Assembly (NCBI GenBank): GCA_033065855.1
Contig: JAVXUO010000180.1
Span: 1 to 64,000, forward strand
Direction: 5' to 3'
DNA: 64,000 nt
Source: Escallonia rubra
Taxonomy: Eukaryota > Streptophyta > Magnoliopsida > Escalloniales > Escalloniaceae
Positions 51,615 through 62,635 of this stretch are shown piece after piece (within the stretch, counting starts at the first letter, position 1; every line of letters starts with the position of its first letter). The position numbers were made by a program, and so were the translations under genes. The notes beneath the pieces are model-generated. The model saw only the letters and a program-made list of their open reading frames with translations, did no database searches and was not told the origin of the DNA.

Positions 51615-51872
51615 CTCAGGGCCACCAACTCCATGAACCCTTATGGCTTTGACCATTCTTGCTGCTGCTGCTGGTGTTGAAACTGCTCTCACTGGTGACT
51701 TGTATGTGACCGAAGAGAGTGAGGACTTGTTGTGTACACTGTAACTCCGGTGAAAACAGTTGCTGCACAGTCGGAGGAGGGGTGAACTCCGGTGGCAAAG
51801 GCCGGAGACAAATGGGTTTATTCTGAGAGGGTCGTGGTGATGGTGAAGTCTTAATTTGAATAAACTCATCAT
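51615..51872 (-). pseudogene. Orphan first exon of a third quinone oxidoreductase copy
   Basis: This open 86-codon stretch encodes a transit-peptide-like Ser/His/Arg-rich start, then MVKAIRVHGVGGPEV, and ends at the same GAG|GTCCATTTC donor as copy B exon 1. Exons 2-5 do not follow. The splice phase (0) matches exon 2 of copy B, about 1.7 kb downstream on the minus strand. It is either the relic of a third gene or an alternative first exon of copy B, which would give about 401 residues. The relic reading is the simpler one. Confidence 0.7.
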
Positions 51873-52502
51873 CTTTTGTCAAAAGTAACCTCCCTATACT
51901 TCTTTGAGTTCTTGTTGAGTAATTTATGTTATAGTATTTCTTTTTCCTTTTTTGGTACGCAAGGAATCAACGGAAAAATAACATGGAAACCCCAAGGCCA
52001 AGTTTTGGAATCTGTTTTCCGAACACCATATGGGTGCTAATGTTCTTTGATACCGAAAAGTAATTACTAGAAAGTTCATTGATGTGGATTCTAATTTGTG
52101 TTTCTATGATTAACCGATGAGCTTCACTTTTTATTGTACTAACATTGATAGGTCATTAGCGATGAAGATTGAACACGATAAGTAATATTTTTCGAAGGAG
52201 ATCCTAAATTAGTTTTGTGATTACAAGTCTTTAATAAGATAGACAAGTTGGTTTAAATTTAATTACTTTACTAGGCATAATTATAAGACCGTGCTTGTAC
52301 ATTTGAAAAGGCTATCGAACATGTTTCGTATCATAATTTGACGGTTTTGAAGATGGTATTCAGACACAATGACGTGTTTTCATGCATTTCAACCGGTAAG
52401 CGGATGTGGTGTGTTTGTCCTTTCGAGTGGCAGGGTTTTGGTAACCTTGTGAAAGAAAGCCTCCAAGAAAATCTTAGTACAGAATTCGAGTCTCATTTCT
52501 TA
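51873..52502. other. Upstream flank of the quinone oxidoreductase array
   Basis: AT-rich, without a recognised gene. It may include a promoter for the orphan exon. Confidence 0.4.
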
Positions 52503-53271
52503 CTAGTTTTGATCCCGTGCTTTGCACACGGGAGCAACAACTATCAAAGTATTTATTGAGAGATCTCGTACTTGTATGCGTAATAAGAATAATAAAATTG
52601 TTAATGACAAAAAAATAATTAAAAATTTATTCCACCTTTTTATATGAGTTCTACTATCATTTTTTGTCGTTAAGAATAAAATTTGGCTAATAATTGTTAG
52701 CTTTTAGCAACAAATGAAGATGAAAAATAGTATATGAACTAGTATTAACCCCGTGCGTTGCACACGGGACCAATAACGGTTAATTTAAAGTTCATACTAT
52801 TTTCATCTTTTTATGAGTTTTTTTACTATTTTTAGTAGCAATATTAAAAATCCATGTGTTGAAGTTTTTATTAATAAAACTCACCTAGAACAGTATCAAA
52901 AATTTTGCGACCTAAGAGAAAATATAATCTGAGAGATAATTATATGTATCTATAGACACATATATACATATACGTTTTATATGACTTATAATAAAGTAAA
53001 AGGAGGGAGATTGATTTTATTAGATTGTGAAAACATATTAGACTTGTGTATAATATAGGAAAGTTTCAAGATTTAAATGAGATATAAATTTATAATTGAG
53101 AGAGAGAGAGAGAGATATCTGTTTTTAAATGGGACATGCTGACGTGGAACATAGAGAAAAGTAAAACTTATTTGATTGGTTGAATGCCAAATGGCATAAA
53201 AAGAGGCATGCCAAGTAGGAAAGGGAATGTTACATTCTCTCAGCTTCAGCTTTCATATATATATAATTAGA
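52503..53271 (-). mobile_element. Helitron(s) with one 5' end and two 3' ends
   Basis: On the minus strand the 5' end TCTAATTATATATATATG begins at 53271 after an A. Two 3' ends follow: hairpin CCCGTGTGCAACGCACGGG with CTAG ending at 52739, and hairpin CCCGTGTGCAAAGCACGGG with CTAG ending at 52503. Each CTAG is followed by T. The 52739-53271 piece (533 bp) is a complete short Helitron. The outer terminus belongs either to an older element into which it inserted, or to an alternative terminator. Confidence 0.65.
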
Positions 53272-53733
53272 TTTATAGAAAGTGTCTCTCACTCTCTCCT
53301 AACTAATAACAATTATAGTGATAATACTAACAATAATAACCGGTGCGTTGTGGTTTGTATCACTAAAGGACACCAAGAAAAGAGTAAAGATATTTAATAA
53401 ATGATTGAAAATAAAATAGGTAAGTAAACTATATACATAAAAATTTGATGAAATAAAATGAAGGAAATTATGGTAGTTGGAGAGAAAAACTGATGGAAAA
53501 TATTGAGCTTCTCTAAACAATAAAAAAATATTTGAGATTAAACGAAATATACAAAGATTAATTTTGGCAAAAATGTAGAAATTAATGGAATTGCAAAGAT
53601 ACAAATAGAATTTTAGAGTGGGACATGTTGATGTAGAAGAAAGAAACGTAAAATCTATATAATTGATTGAACTTCGAATGCCAAAAAGAAATTCAAATCA
53701 AACTGTGAGTGAGTGAGTGTGTGTGTGTGAGAG

Positions 53734-53766
<33 letters not shown>

Positions 53767-53910
53767 ATCCAAATCATTATTACAAAGATGAGTAAATTCA
53801 AAATGTTTCAAAAGTCAAAATAGAAAGTCCGCGTGACAAGGTAAGAGAGTGTCCAAGTAAACGATGACTGGACAACATTATCTCAACTTCGGCTTTCATA
53901 TATATACACG
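53272..53910 (-). mobile_element. Probable older Helitron remnant
   Basis: At the right, the minus strand carries TATATATATGAAAGCCGAAG, the subterminal word of the neighbouring Helitrons, but without a clear TC start. A degenerate CCACAACGCACCGG lies at the left, around 53339-53352. GT and TA/GA microsatellites sit at about 53715-53765. It may be the 5' part of the element whose 3' end is at 52503. Confidence 0.35.
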
Positions 53911-54635
53911 TGCCAATTTGGTGAAACGGAAGTTTATATGTTACATTTGTAAATCTGAAAACTTACGCGGATACTTTTTTACATTTGAAAAATAAGTTAA
54001 GAAATTTGATAAACCAAAATCAAATGTCCAAAAATTATTTTAGTTTACAACTTGTACATTTACAAAAAATATACATTTATGCATGCATTTTATTAGTTTT
54101 TGTTGCCAAAACCTTGTTGGTAGTGGTGGCTGTGATTGAGTAATCACGTTGGTGGTGGCGAAAAGGCGCTGATGATGGTGGCGGTATTGGTGCTTGAAGA
54201 TTTGGTGTTAATACTCGTGATGACGACAACATGACGATAATGGTAGCTATTATAGTATGATGGATATGAAAATGGTATTGACGAACATGAACAATAGAAC
54301 ATGGTGATGGCGGCAATAGTGTGGTTGAGGTGGTGCCCTCATGGCGATGACGATGTTGGAGGTGACGTTACTCGTGGCTAGGTTGTGATAATGATGGCAA
54401 TGGTGGCAACAGGGACAAGGTAATAATTTTGATGGTGCCTCCAGTGTAGTGGAGGCGATGTTCCCAACAATTTGTCTGTGTACAACATGTAGTAATTTAT
54501 ATTGTTACGTAAAAATTTGTTTAACAACATTTGACCATCTTACCCATAAATAATCCCTAAGTAAACTTAACTTTTAGTCTATCTTTGACAATTTTTTTGA
54601 GTGGTGCAAACATAAGCGTCAATTGAAAATCTCAG
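53911..54635. other. Spacer with a GGT-rich stretch
   Basis: The stretch 54100-54440 is rich in GGTGG and GATGATGG-type triplets, like the core of the dispersed repeat, but without recognisable ends. No gene is supported. Confidence 0.4.
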
Positions 54636-55790
54636 GGTATGTTTGAAATTCGTTTCAACTTTTAATTGTTGATTTCCAAGAAATCAAAAACAAAATCTCT
54701 TTGAGTTTTTTTTTCTTTTTACAAAACGGATGTGTTGTTTGATACAGTTTTTGTAACGACTTGGTCCATGGCCCCACCACAGGGCATTGCCTCCCTCAAA
54801 AGGGCTAACCAAGTAGGTACTTATGAGTTCATAGGTAGGGTCTTATAAGGTTAATTATAAACTCTCCCACAACCGATGTGGGATATTACAATTTTTTATA
54901 TTGATTTTTACTTTTTTCCCTTATTTTTTATCTCTTCTATTTTCTTTTATTTTCAATACTTAGGAGTTTCTTCTGAACTCCTATATTCAACAATCAGAAG
55001 CGCCCCCACCACGTCCAACACATCTCATCTGCCACCGTCCAACAACTGCTATATATGGTAGTAACTCACTGGCTTACTAATTAGGGCTTCATTGGTTTGA
55101 CTGGGTGAATAAGTTTGATTGGCTTTGTAATTTACCTATGCAAATCGAAGATACTAGGGCTAATTAGTTGATGAAATCTTTAATTTTTGGTGGTGTTCGT
55201 TATAGCGACAATGATGGTCGGTATGATGGTGATTTGGATGTGGAGGAGTGGTGGTGTCGTGATGGTGACTACTGTTATAGGGTTTGGTGTTCAGATATGT
55301 TGGTCAATGGTGTTGTTTATTAGTGGCTATGTTGATTGGCGGTGTTCGTGGGTGTTGGGGATAATTAGTGGCTATGGTGGTTTTCAGTGTTGACAAGTTT
55401 GGTATTTGAGTGTGTTGATCAGTGAAAGTGGCAAATCAGCAGTTAGTGACTGTGTGGATATCAATGTCTGTAGTTTAGTGTTCGGGGTGTTGGTGGTGGC
55501 GATGATGGCGGTCAATGAGTATGGTAGTTAGCAGTGTTAATAGTTTGGTGTTCTAGGACGATATGAGTTAGCGATGAATATTGAAGGGAAAAAAAGATAG
55601 AAAATACTTTCAATAAAAGTTGAAAGATGGATCTGAAAAAAAAAAATCAAAAATCAAAACTGAAAACTCTCTATTTTGGAGTTTTGAAAAACATCAACAT
55701 TTTAGAAACTAATTTGTAAAACTGAAGGAAGAAAAACAATAAAAAAAACTGTCCAGTTTTCAAAACTAAAATAAAAAACTGTTCAGAAAG
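54636..55790. repeat. Second copy of the GGT-rich dispersed repeat
   Basis: It opens GGGTATGTTTGAAATTCGTT and has a GGTGATTTGGATGTGG-type core. Its right arm shares AACTGAAGG-AGAAAAAC wording with 3822-4914. A small solo LTR is inserted near its left arm. Edges are approximate. Confidence 0.35.
54752..54890. mobile_element. Short solo LTR, TRIM-like
   Basis: A 139-bp segment starts TGTAACGACTTGG and ends GTGGGATATTACA, so it has TG...CA ends with a matching TGTAA/TTACA inverted pair. Flanks are GTTTT and ATTTT, a 5-bp duplication with one difference. It has no coding sequence. The size and ends fit a solo LTR of a miniature LTR element. It is a fossil lying inside the dispersed repeat and is therefore younger than it. 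Confidence 0.6.
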
Positions 55791-56103
55791 TTACCTTAAA
55801 CTTTAATTACTTTTGAGGGTTTAACTGCCTTATCAAATCTACCGTAAGATTTTAACCCATCTACAGGGATTGCAGGAGTCAGTAATAATCGAAAAAGGGC
55901 TTCCGATCGTAGAACTGGAAAAGTCGATGGTCTAGGCAAGTAATATGAATTCACACAATGTACGTGGGTTTTGGTCTCCAACTTCCGAGGAAAGGCAGGA
56001 GGCAGATAAAGGAAAAAAGACCCAAACCCTTACATGCTCCCGACAACGATCGCTTTGTGTTCCACGCCATCTTAAGTATGTTCTGTGTGTGTGTGTGTGT
56101 GTA

Positions 56104-56283
56104 CTTCCTCCGTCCTAAAATAATCGTCCTCTTTAACCTCGACACAGAGTTTCTTGAGAACAGCTACATTACCGTAATAGATGCCAGAGCTAAATGACTA
56201 TAATAAGTTGTAGACCTTGATAAGTGATATTTGTTGCAATACTTTGTGAAGTCACGAGTAATAAATGTTTCACTTGGAAGGAG
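56104..56283. mobile_element. Stowaway-like MITE
   Basis: TA, then CTTCCTCCGTCCTAAAAT at the left; the right end is ACTTGGAAGGAG before TA. Terminal inversion and the TA site are as in Stowaway elements. It is 180 bp with no coding sequence. Confidence 0.6.
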
Positions 56284-56739
56284 TATATATTTTGAAAACG
56301 GGCATCGATAAATGCCAACTTGTTGAAGTTGACATTTGTTTTGGAGGTAATTGAAGATAGAAATGAAGACAACTATGTTGGGACGGGGGGGGGGGGGTGG
56401 GGGGGTGTACATAGATTAATAATTTTGGGATTATTGCTGTTCACAACCTATTCTGGACCGCACCCCGGGGCCCGCTAAGAGATCCCAGTGGCGTGACACG
56501 TCACCCATTTGGTGGTCAACGTCGCTCAACATCATTGCTCGGTCAAAGTGCTCCGCGCCTCGAGCATTTGGACGGCGATCGAAAGTGTGCTCACCCTAAT
56601 AGGGTTGGCCACCCCAAGGGGGTTGGCCTCCATTGCCCTGCGAAGGGGGGAACTTGCCGATCGGCACTGACTTCTCGCTCCAACAACACTCACCCGCTAT
56701 CTTCAGTAGCGCGACGCTCTGTCGCCGGCTCAATCAAAG

Positions 56740-57485
56740 TGACGGGGCTCCGGCCCTCACGGCGGGATGGGCTCGCAACCATGAAGCCCTCGCCGGCTCA
56801 ATCAAACTCGTGGCGGGACGGGCTCACAACCCTAAAGCCCTCGCCGGCACAATCAACCGGGGGCTCCGGCCCTCGCCAGCACAATCAACCAACGGGCTCC
56901 AGCCCTCACGGGCACAATCAACCGGAGGCTCTGGCCTTCGCAACAAGGATGGGCTTTGTTCACAACCTATTCTGGACCGCACCCCGGGGCCCGCTAAGAG
57001 ATCCTAGTGGCGCGACACGTCACCCATTTGGCGGTCAACATCGCTCAACAAGATTGCTCGGTCAAAGTACTCCGCGCTTCGAGCATCCGGACGGCGATCA
57101 AAGGTGTGCTCCCCCCAAATAGGGTCGGCCACCCCAAGGGGGTCGGCCTCCATTGCCCCGCGAAGGGGGGAACCTGCTGCACGGCACTAGCTTCTTGCTC
57201 TAACAACACACCCCCGCTATCTTCAGTAGTGCGACGCTCATTGTTTCCGGCTCAATCAAACTCGCGGCGGGACGGGCTTGCAACCCTTAAGCCCTCGCCG
57301 GCTCAATCAACCGACGGGCTTCGGCCCTCGCGGGCACAATCAACCGGAGGCTCCGGCCTTCGCCAGCACAATCAACCGGAGGCTCTTGCCTTCGCCAGCA
57401 CAATCAACCGACGGGCTCCGGCCCTCGCAGGCACAATCAACCGAAGGCTCCGGCTTTCGCCAGCACAATCACCCGACGGGCTTCA
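56740..57485. repeat. Minisatellite of about 32 bp inside the LTRs
   Basis: Units of the form GGCTCCGGCCCTCGCCAGCA followed by CAATCAACCG recur in the outer copy (about 56740-56945) and the inner copy (about 57250-57485). The number and order of units differ between the two LTRs. Confidence 0.75.
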
Positions 57486-58307
57486 ATGGGCTCCGCTCGT
57501 AGTGCCCCGGCACGAGGACCCACCGCTACGGACTTCGAGCATCAAGCCATGAACATGCGCGCTCATATCACCGTTGATCATCGACGTCGTCAGGGCAATG
57601 AACCGCGGGTCACTCCGGGACGGGAGCAGGTCCTCGGAGGGCATCGCGTCCGGCACGCCTGGCAGTTGGCTGCAGGGGCAACCCTCACCGCTGCCAGGAT
57701 CTCCGCGCGTTTCTTGACGCATCTCGTGGGATTCATTAAGGGCTTGGACTGGAGGCTGGGGCAACGGGCTGCTCTGACCATGCTACCGCAGTGTGGTCAG
57801 TCTCCTCAGACAGGCAGAGGGACGCTGCAAGGGCAGGGCGGCATGAACTCGGGGGCCGGCATATCCGACGAACGATCAATACCGCAGGACCCCCTACGAC
57901 GATGTGTCACTCCCGGAGGACGACACGTGTTGGCTGATGACACGCGCATATTTGAGCCTATATATAGTGGATTCTGGAGCTTATTCAAGGACTTCTGCCT
58001 CATTTAACACTTTTACTTTCTCTCTCTAAAACCTATTCTCTCTGGATTTCTAGTGAGAGAAAGACATTTGGGCTTACGACTTCGAGCTCTCGACGTTGCA
58101 CTCTTGACACGGACTGTCGACTGCTGGACCTGTTCGTCGTCACCCTGCCTGCGCGACACTGCCAGCCCTCGTGACCTGCCTGAGGAGCCTTGCTCTCAGC
58201 CCTTACGTCATCCCTGCTGTCTCCCACTTTCCTTACTTGGAAGCCATCTCAGACTGCATCCCTTGTGACACCTCGACGTGGCAACGGACCCTCTTTCGGC
58301 ATCAACA
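56957..58307. mobile_element. Inner solo LTR of the same family
   Basis: This 1351-bp copy has the same TGTTCACAACC start and ends GGCATCAACA. It is flanked by the perfect 5-bp duplication GGCTT (56952-56956 and 58308-58312), both inside the outer LTR. A TATATATA box at about 57959-57966 lies ahead of the CT-rich leader. It carries no coding region of its own. It is a fossil, younger than its host LTR. Confidence 0.85.
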
Positions 58308-59980
58308 GGCTTACAACCCTAAGGCCATCGCCGGCACAATCACCCGACGGACTCACGGGGGCTCCGCTCGTAGTGCTCCGGCACGAGGACCCCTCTCCAC
58401 GGACTCTGAGTATCGAGCTGTGAGCATGTGCGCTCATGTTATCATTGATCATCGACACCGCCAGGGCAATGACCCCCGGGTCACTCCGGGACGGGAGCAG
58501 GTCCTCGGAGGGCATCGCGTCTAGTCCGCCTGGCAGTTGGCTACAGGGGCAACCCTTGTCGCTGTCAGGATCTCCGCGCGTCTCTTGACGCATCTCGTGG
58601 GATTCAGTAAAGGCTTGGACTGGAGGCTGGGGCAACGGGCTACTCTGACCATGCTACTGCGGTGTGGTCAGTCTCCTCAGACAGACAGAGGGACGCTGCA
58701 AGGGCAGGGCGACACGAACTCGGGGACCGGCAATTCGACGGACAATCAATACTTTGGACCCCCTGGTGACGTGTCGCTCCCAGGGGACGACACGTGTCGG
58801 CTGATGACACGCACGCATTTGTGCCTATATATAGTGGATTCTGGAGCTTATTCAAGGACTTCTCTCTCATTTGACATTTTCACTTTCTCTCTCTAAAACC
58901 CATTCTCTCTGGAGTTCTAATGAGAGAAACACATTTGGACCCCTGACATCGAACTCTTGACACTGCACCCTTGACACGGACTGTCAACCGCTGGCCCTGT
59001 TCGTCGTCACCCTGCCTGCGTGGCGCTGCCAGCCCTCGTGACCTGCCTTGGGAGCCTTGCTCTCAGCCCTTACTCCATCCTTGATGTCTCCCACTTTGTC
59101 TACTTGGAAGCCAACGCAGACTGCATCCTTTGTGGCACCTCACGTGGCATGCGAACCATCTTTCCTCGGCAACAATTGCTATTATGAAAATTTTCATATA
59201 CATCTCTATCAGGGACACGTGAGAAAATTTTATAAGCTCATATCGGTTGCACCACATCATACGTGTCGTTATTACGCTCAAGATTTTCTCAAATATCTCA
59301 TGTACAAATGGCCTCAAACTTGAATCGAACTTTGAAGAACAACTATGGTCCAGTGACTAGTATTCAACTGGGTCTAGTTATAATGGACTTCCAATTTTAC
59401 TATTTTGCAGCGTAGTGGAATCTAATTATATATATATGAAAGCCGAAGCTGAGAGAATGTTGACACGTCACTGCCTACGTGGACATTCTCTTATTTTGCC
59501 ATGTGGACTATCTCTCTTTAAGGCACATTCATATTTATCATTTTTCTCTCCAAGAATTATGTTCACACACTCTCTCTCTCTCTCTCTCTCCAAAACCGTT
59601 TCTCTTTATCTCACAATTTCATTCACACTCTTTCTCTTTATCTCTAATCCAGAAAATTCCCTATACATCTCCTCCATCACCCACGTTGGCTGTCTTTCTC
59701 CTAAAATCTTGCCTCTTTCCCAATCTTTTATGTGTCTGCCATTATCTTTTACCTAAAATTGAAAAACATGATAACTTAAAATCCTCCTCAATTATCTCAA
59801 TTACAAATTCATGATTGCCGCCTCATCCTGAGATTTTTCAATCTCTTCCAGTGTATAAGTTCTGTATACACATATCTCATCGTACAATTTTTCCACTCTC
59901 CTTCGATATATGTTCCTTGCTTACACATCTTCTTCACAACCAGCACCAACAAAAAGGGAAAGGAAAAAAAAATAAAAAGC

Positions 59981-60525
59981 CTTCGTGCTGCAATTTACAT
60001 TGGTGAGTAAATCAAATATTCAATTTTTTATGTCCTTTCTTTGTTGCTTAGATGCTTAACTGATTTTTTTTTTTCAGAATATAGAGCAGCTATGAAAGGG
60101 TAAAGGTTCAATTTTTTTCAGTTGAAACTCACCTGTGAGTTTATTCCTCTTTTTTCTATTTGTCTTTATGTTCAATTGCTTCTTCTTGACAAATAAATGA
60201 TGGTCTATTGGTTGTTTGATTTTACTATTACAATATGAATAGTTTATCCTTTGCGCTGCAATTTACATTTGTAAGTAAATTAAATATTCAATTTTTTATG
60301 TTCTTTCTTTGTTATTTAGATGTTTAACTGTTTCGGTTTTCTTATTTTTTCCCAGGATATAGAGAAGTTATGTACAGGGTAAAGGTTCAAAAAAAAATTC
60401 AGTTGAAACTCACCTGTGAGTTTATTCCTCTTTTTTCTATTTGTCTTTATGTTCAATTCCTTCTTCTTGGGAAATAAAGAATAGTTTTTGGTTGTTTCAT
60501 TTTACTATTACAGTATGAATGAATA
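59981..60525. repeat. Tandem duplication of about 270 bp inside the Helitron
   Basis: Unit 1 (59981-60250) and unit 2 (60251-60525) share GCTGCAATTTACATT, ATTCAATTTTTTATGT and TTGAAACTCACCTGTGAG in order. Confidence 0.85.
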
Positions 60526-60934
60526 ATTTGTCTTTTGTCTTTTCATTTTGTAAATTTGAGTGTCAAGTTCAGTATTTTCTCCCACAAGCTGGACTGGGCG
60601 CGTGACATGCTTCATGGTCGACATGCCTTATCGTAGCCGAGTGTTTCAATGTTGGAGTTTGGAAGCTAATATTGCTATTACAAAAAAGGTCAATGATGAC
60701 TTTGAGTGACAATGGTCGAGGGTAGAGAATTTTTAACGACCTTTGGTTCCTCTCGGTGCTGCTCTTTATTAGTTAATAAATTGTTACCTTTTTTTTTTGT
60801 ATGCCCATAGGTTTTTTTTGGCTCTTTCCTCCTTTTTTTTTTTTAAGTTTTTCTAATTCACCGGAGTCACTTACTTGCTCTTGCTCCTTATACTGTATGG
60901 CATTAGTTTTTTGTTCTGCATATGATGTTTGCAT

Positions 60935-61090
60935 TACTTTGGTGTTCAATTCTTTGAATACTACATGTTTCCAAATTTAATTCTAATCATCATACCAGCA
61001 AATATATCGTAATTTACTTTGGTGTTCAACTCTCTGAATATTACATGTTTTCAAATTTAATTTCAATTTATCATACTAGCAAATTTATCA
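60935..61090. repeat. Tandem duplication of about 80 bp inside the Helitron
   Basis: Both units start TACTTTGGTGTTCAA (60935 and 61015) and share ACATGTTT and AAATTTAATT. Confidence 0.8.
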
Positions 61091-61217
61091 TAGTACATTC
61101 TCTTTTTTTGAGTTTAGCTCTTTAGTTTCCTATAATATAAAAGAAAGTTTTGTACAAAAGTCGTAGTAATATTAGTCAGTAACACTTTCCGTGTGCAATG
61201 CACGGGATCAAAGCTAG

Positions 61218-62635
61218 TAGACATGATTGCGATGCAATAGATGAAATATATAAATAATAAAACATACAAAATCATAAGTCTCATTGGTATCCAACCGCCT
61301 AGTACACCACCAGATTATCTGGATGAACGTTACACGAAGCTCTGCTTGGCAGGGGCGCAGAGCACAGTCCTCTGTTTAGCCAAAAGCCCAAGGCTCTCTC
61401 TGCATTCTTAATTCAATCGTGCGACAGTCGAATGAAAAAAATGTAATCTTTGGCCACTAGGGTTTGGCTTGAACGATAAGCGAAATCGATATGATAGAGG
61501 CTAATACTTATTTGTCCGCCCTGCCGCGGAGCTTCCGAGCGACGCCCCCAAATCGTTTGCGTTGCTCACGATTTCTTGATTTTATGCTTTTGAAGTTTTC
61601 CCAGTGGTGGGTATGGCAATTTTACTGGGAATTAGTGAGTCTCTCTCTCTCACTCACTCTTTTTCTCGATTTTTTTTTGAAGGAATTGGGTTTTATATCA
61701 ATTTCTTCACACCCCCAAAATGTAGTTGAAATTGGTATTATTTGGGTCTTCTCGTGATATCTATGACTTTGTATACCGACGGAGAAAACGGTGGGCCAAT
61801 TCCGTGATTTTCTTACTGGTCCCGTCCATCTGTTTTTATCTCTACTGTGATTGTAATGGATGGTTTCTCATTTTTGAATGAGTTTGACGGTGACATTAGG
61901 TGGATTGAACGAGGACACATGATATGAAATTTTCCCTGTTTGTCTATTGACCGAACGTGGGGATAATGCCTAGGAATTGTCTATGGTGCATTCCAATGGC
62001 ATATTTTCTTGTTTACTACGCGAATGGAGGAAAATTTATGACTAAATGACCAAAAAGTTACTACCAAGTAAAGATGTGTTACATTAGCTGGTCCATTATA
62101 AACGTCCATGGTATTGCCCTGTTGCTAGTTTTTACTCAGTAGGTAGTAAAAATTGATAGGAAGATATGGTGCATTCAAAACCATGGAAATGCACCAAAGC
62201 ATGACCCAAAAAACTAGGGGAAGTTACCATTCTAGATTTTATGCTACAACTTCTTTAGCAATTGCTGAAATTTTAGTGTACATTGTTCTGTTTTACATGG
62301 TCATCCATATTAAATAAGATGCAAAATCACGTGGAGAACTTAGCTGATATTGGACTGTACATTATTTTGTTTAACATGTCACCTTCTTGAGAACTCAGAT
62401 GTTGCTCCAACTTGTTTGTCCTATAGGCAGCAAGTGTGTGCCAATAGAAAGAGCATGGGATTTTCTTTTCGAGGCCTGCCTTGATTTGAAAATTAAAGAA
62501 GTTACTATGTCATTTTCTTGTCAAAAAAGACATACAGGTGGAGGTAGGAAATGTAGATATGTTAGTCAAAGTGTACATTTCTTTTGAGTTTTAGTGAAGG
62601 AGTTTTACCTCACGAAGAAGAATCTGAAAAGTGTG
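61218..62635. promoter_or_regulatory. Upstream region of the receptor kinase
   Basis: No gene was recognised. An 88-codon frame at 61491-61757 has no family resemblance. The right part is the presumed promoter of the kinase gene. Confidence 0.4.

Larger units (their letters stand above)
56438..59174. mobile_element. Outer solo LTR (LTR retrotransposon), interrupted by a second LTR
   Basis: The segment runs from TGTTCACAACC to CGGCAACA, giving TGTT...AACA ends, and is flanked by the perfect 5-bp duplication ATTGC (56433-56437 and 59175-59179). Removing the inner LTR and one GGCTT leaves about 1381 bp. There is no internal retroelement region (primer site, gag, pol), so it is a solo LTR. It is far richer in GC than its surroundings. 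A TATATATA promoter-like box at about 58827 precedes a CT-rich stretch, as in an LTR's U3/R. Superfamily not determinable. It is older than the inner copy, which sits in it. The open frames across it are chance frames. Confidence 0.85.
59421..61217 (+). mobile_element. Non-autonomous Helitron, 1.8 kb
   Basis: The 5' end TCTAATTATATATATATG follows an A. The 3' end has hairpin CCGTG-tgcaatg-CACGG and ends GATCAAAGCTAG before T. Both ends match the minus-strand Helitron at 52.5-53.3 kb, so they are one family. There is no Rep/helicase gene. The interior holds two tandem duplications (59981-60525 and 60935-61090) and long pyrimidine tracts. No captured gene was recognised. Confidence 0.75.

Noticed and set aside
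55951-56145. Minus-strand frame containing MAWNTKRSLSGACKG
   Set aside because: It reads like a gene start but has no continuation or recognised family; possibly a scrap.
56493-58524. Long open frames (up to 209 codons) in the GC-rich region
   Set aside because: They lie wholly inside the nested LTRs, overlap in several frames and resemble no retroelement or host protein; they follow from high GC and the minisatellite.
61491-61757. 88-codon frame upstream of the receptor kinase
   Set aside because: No known family; it runs into a CT microsatellite. A donor-like GTGAGT inside it might mark a 5' exon, but nothing supports that.
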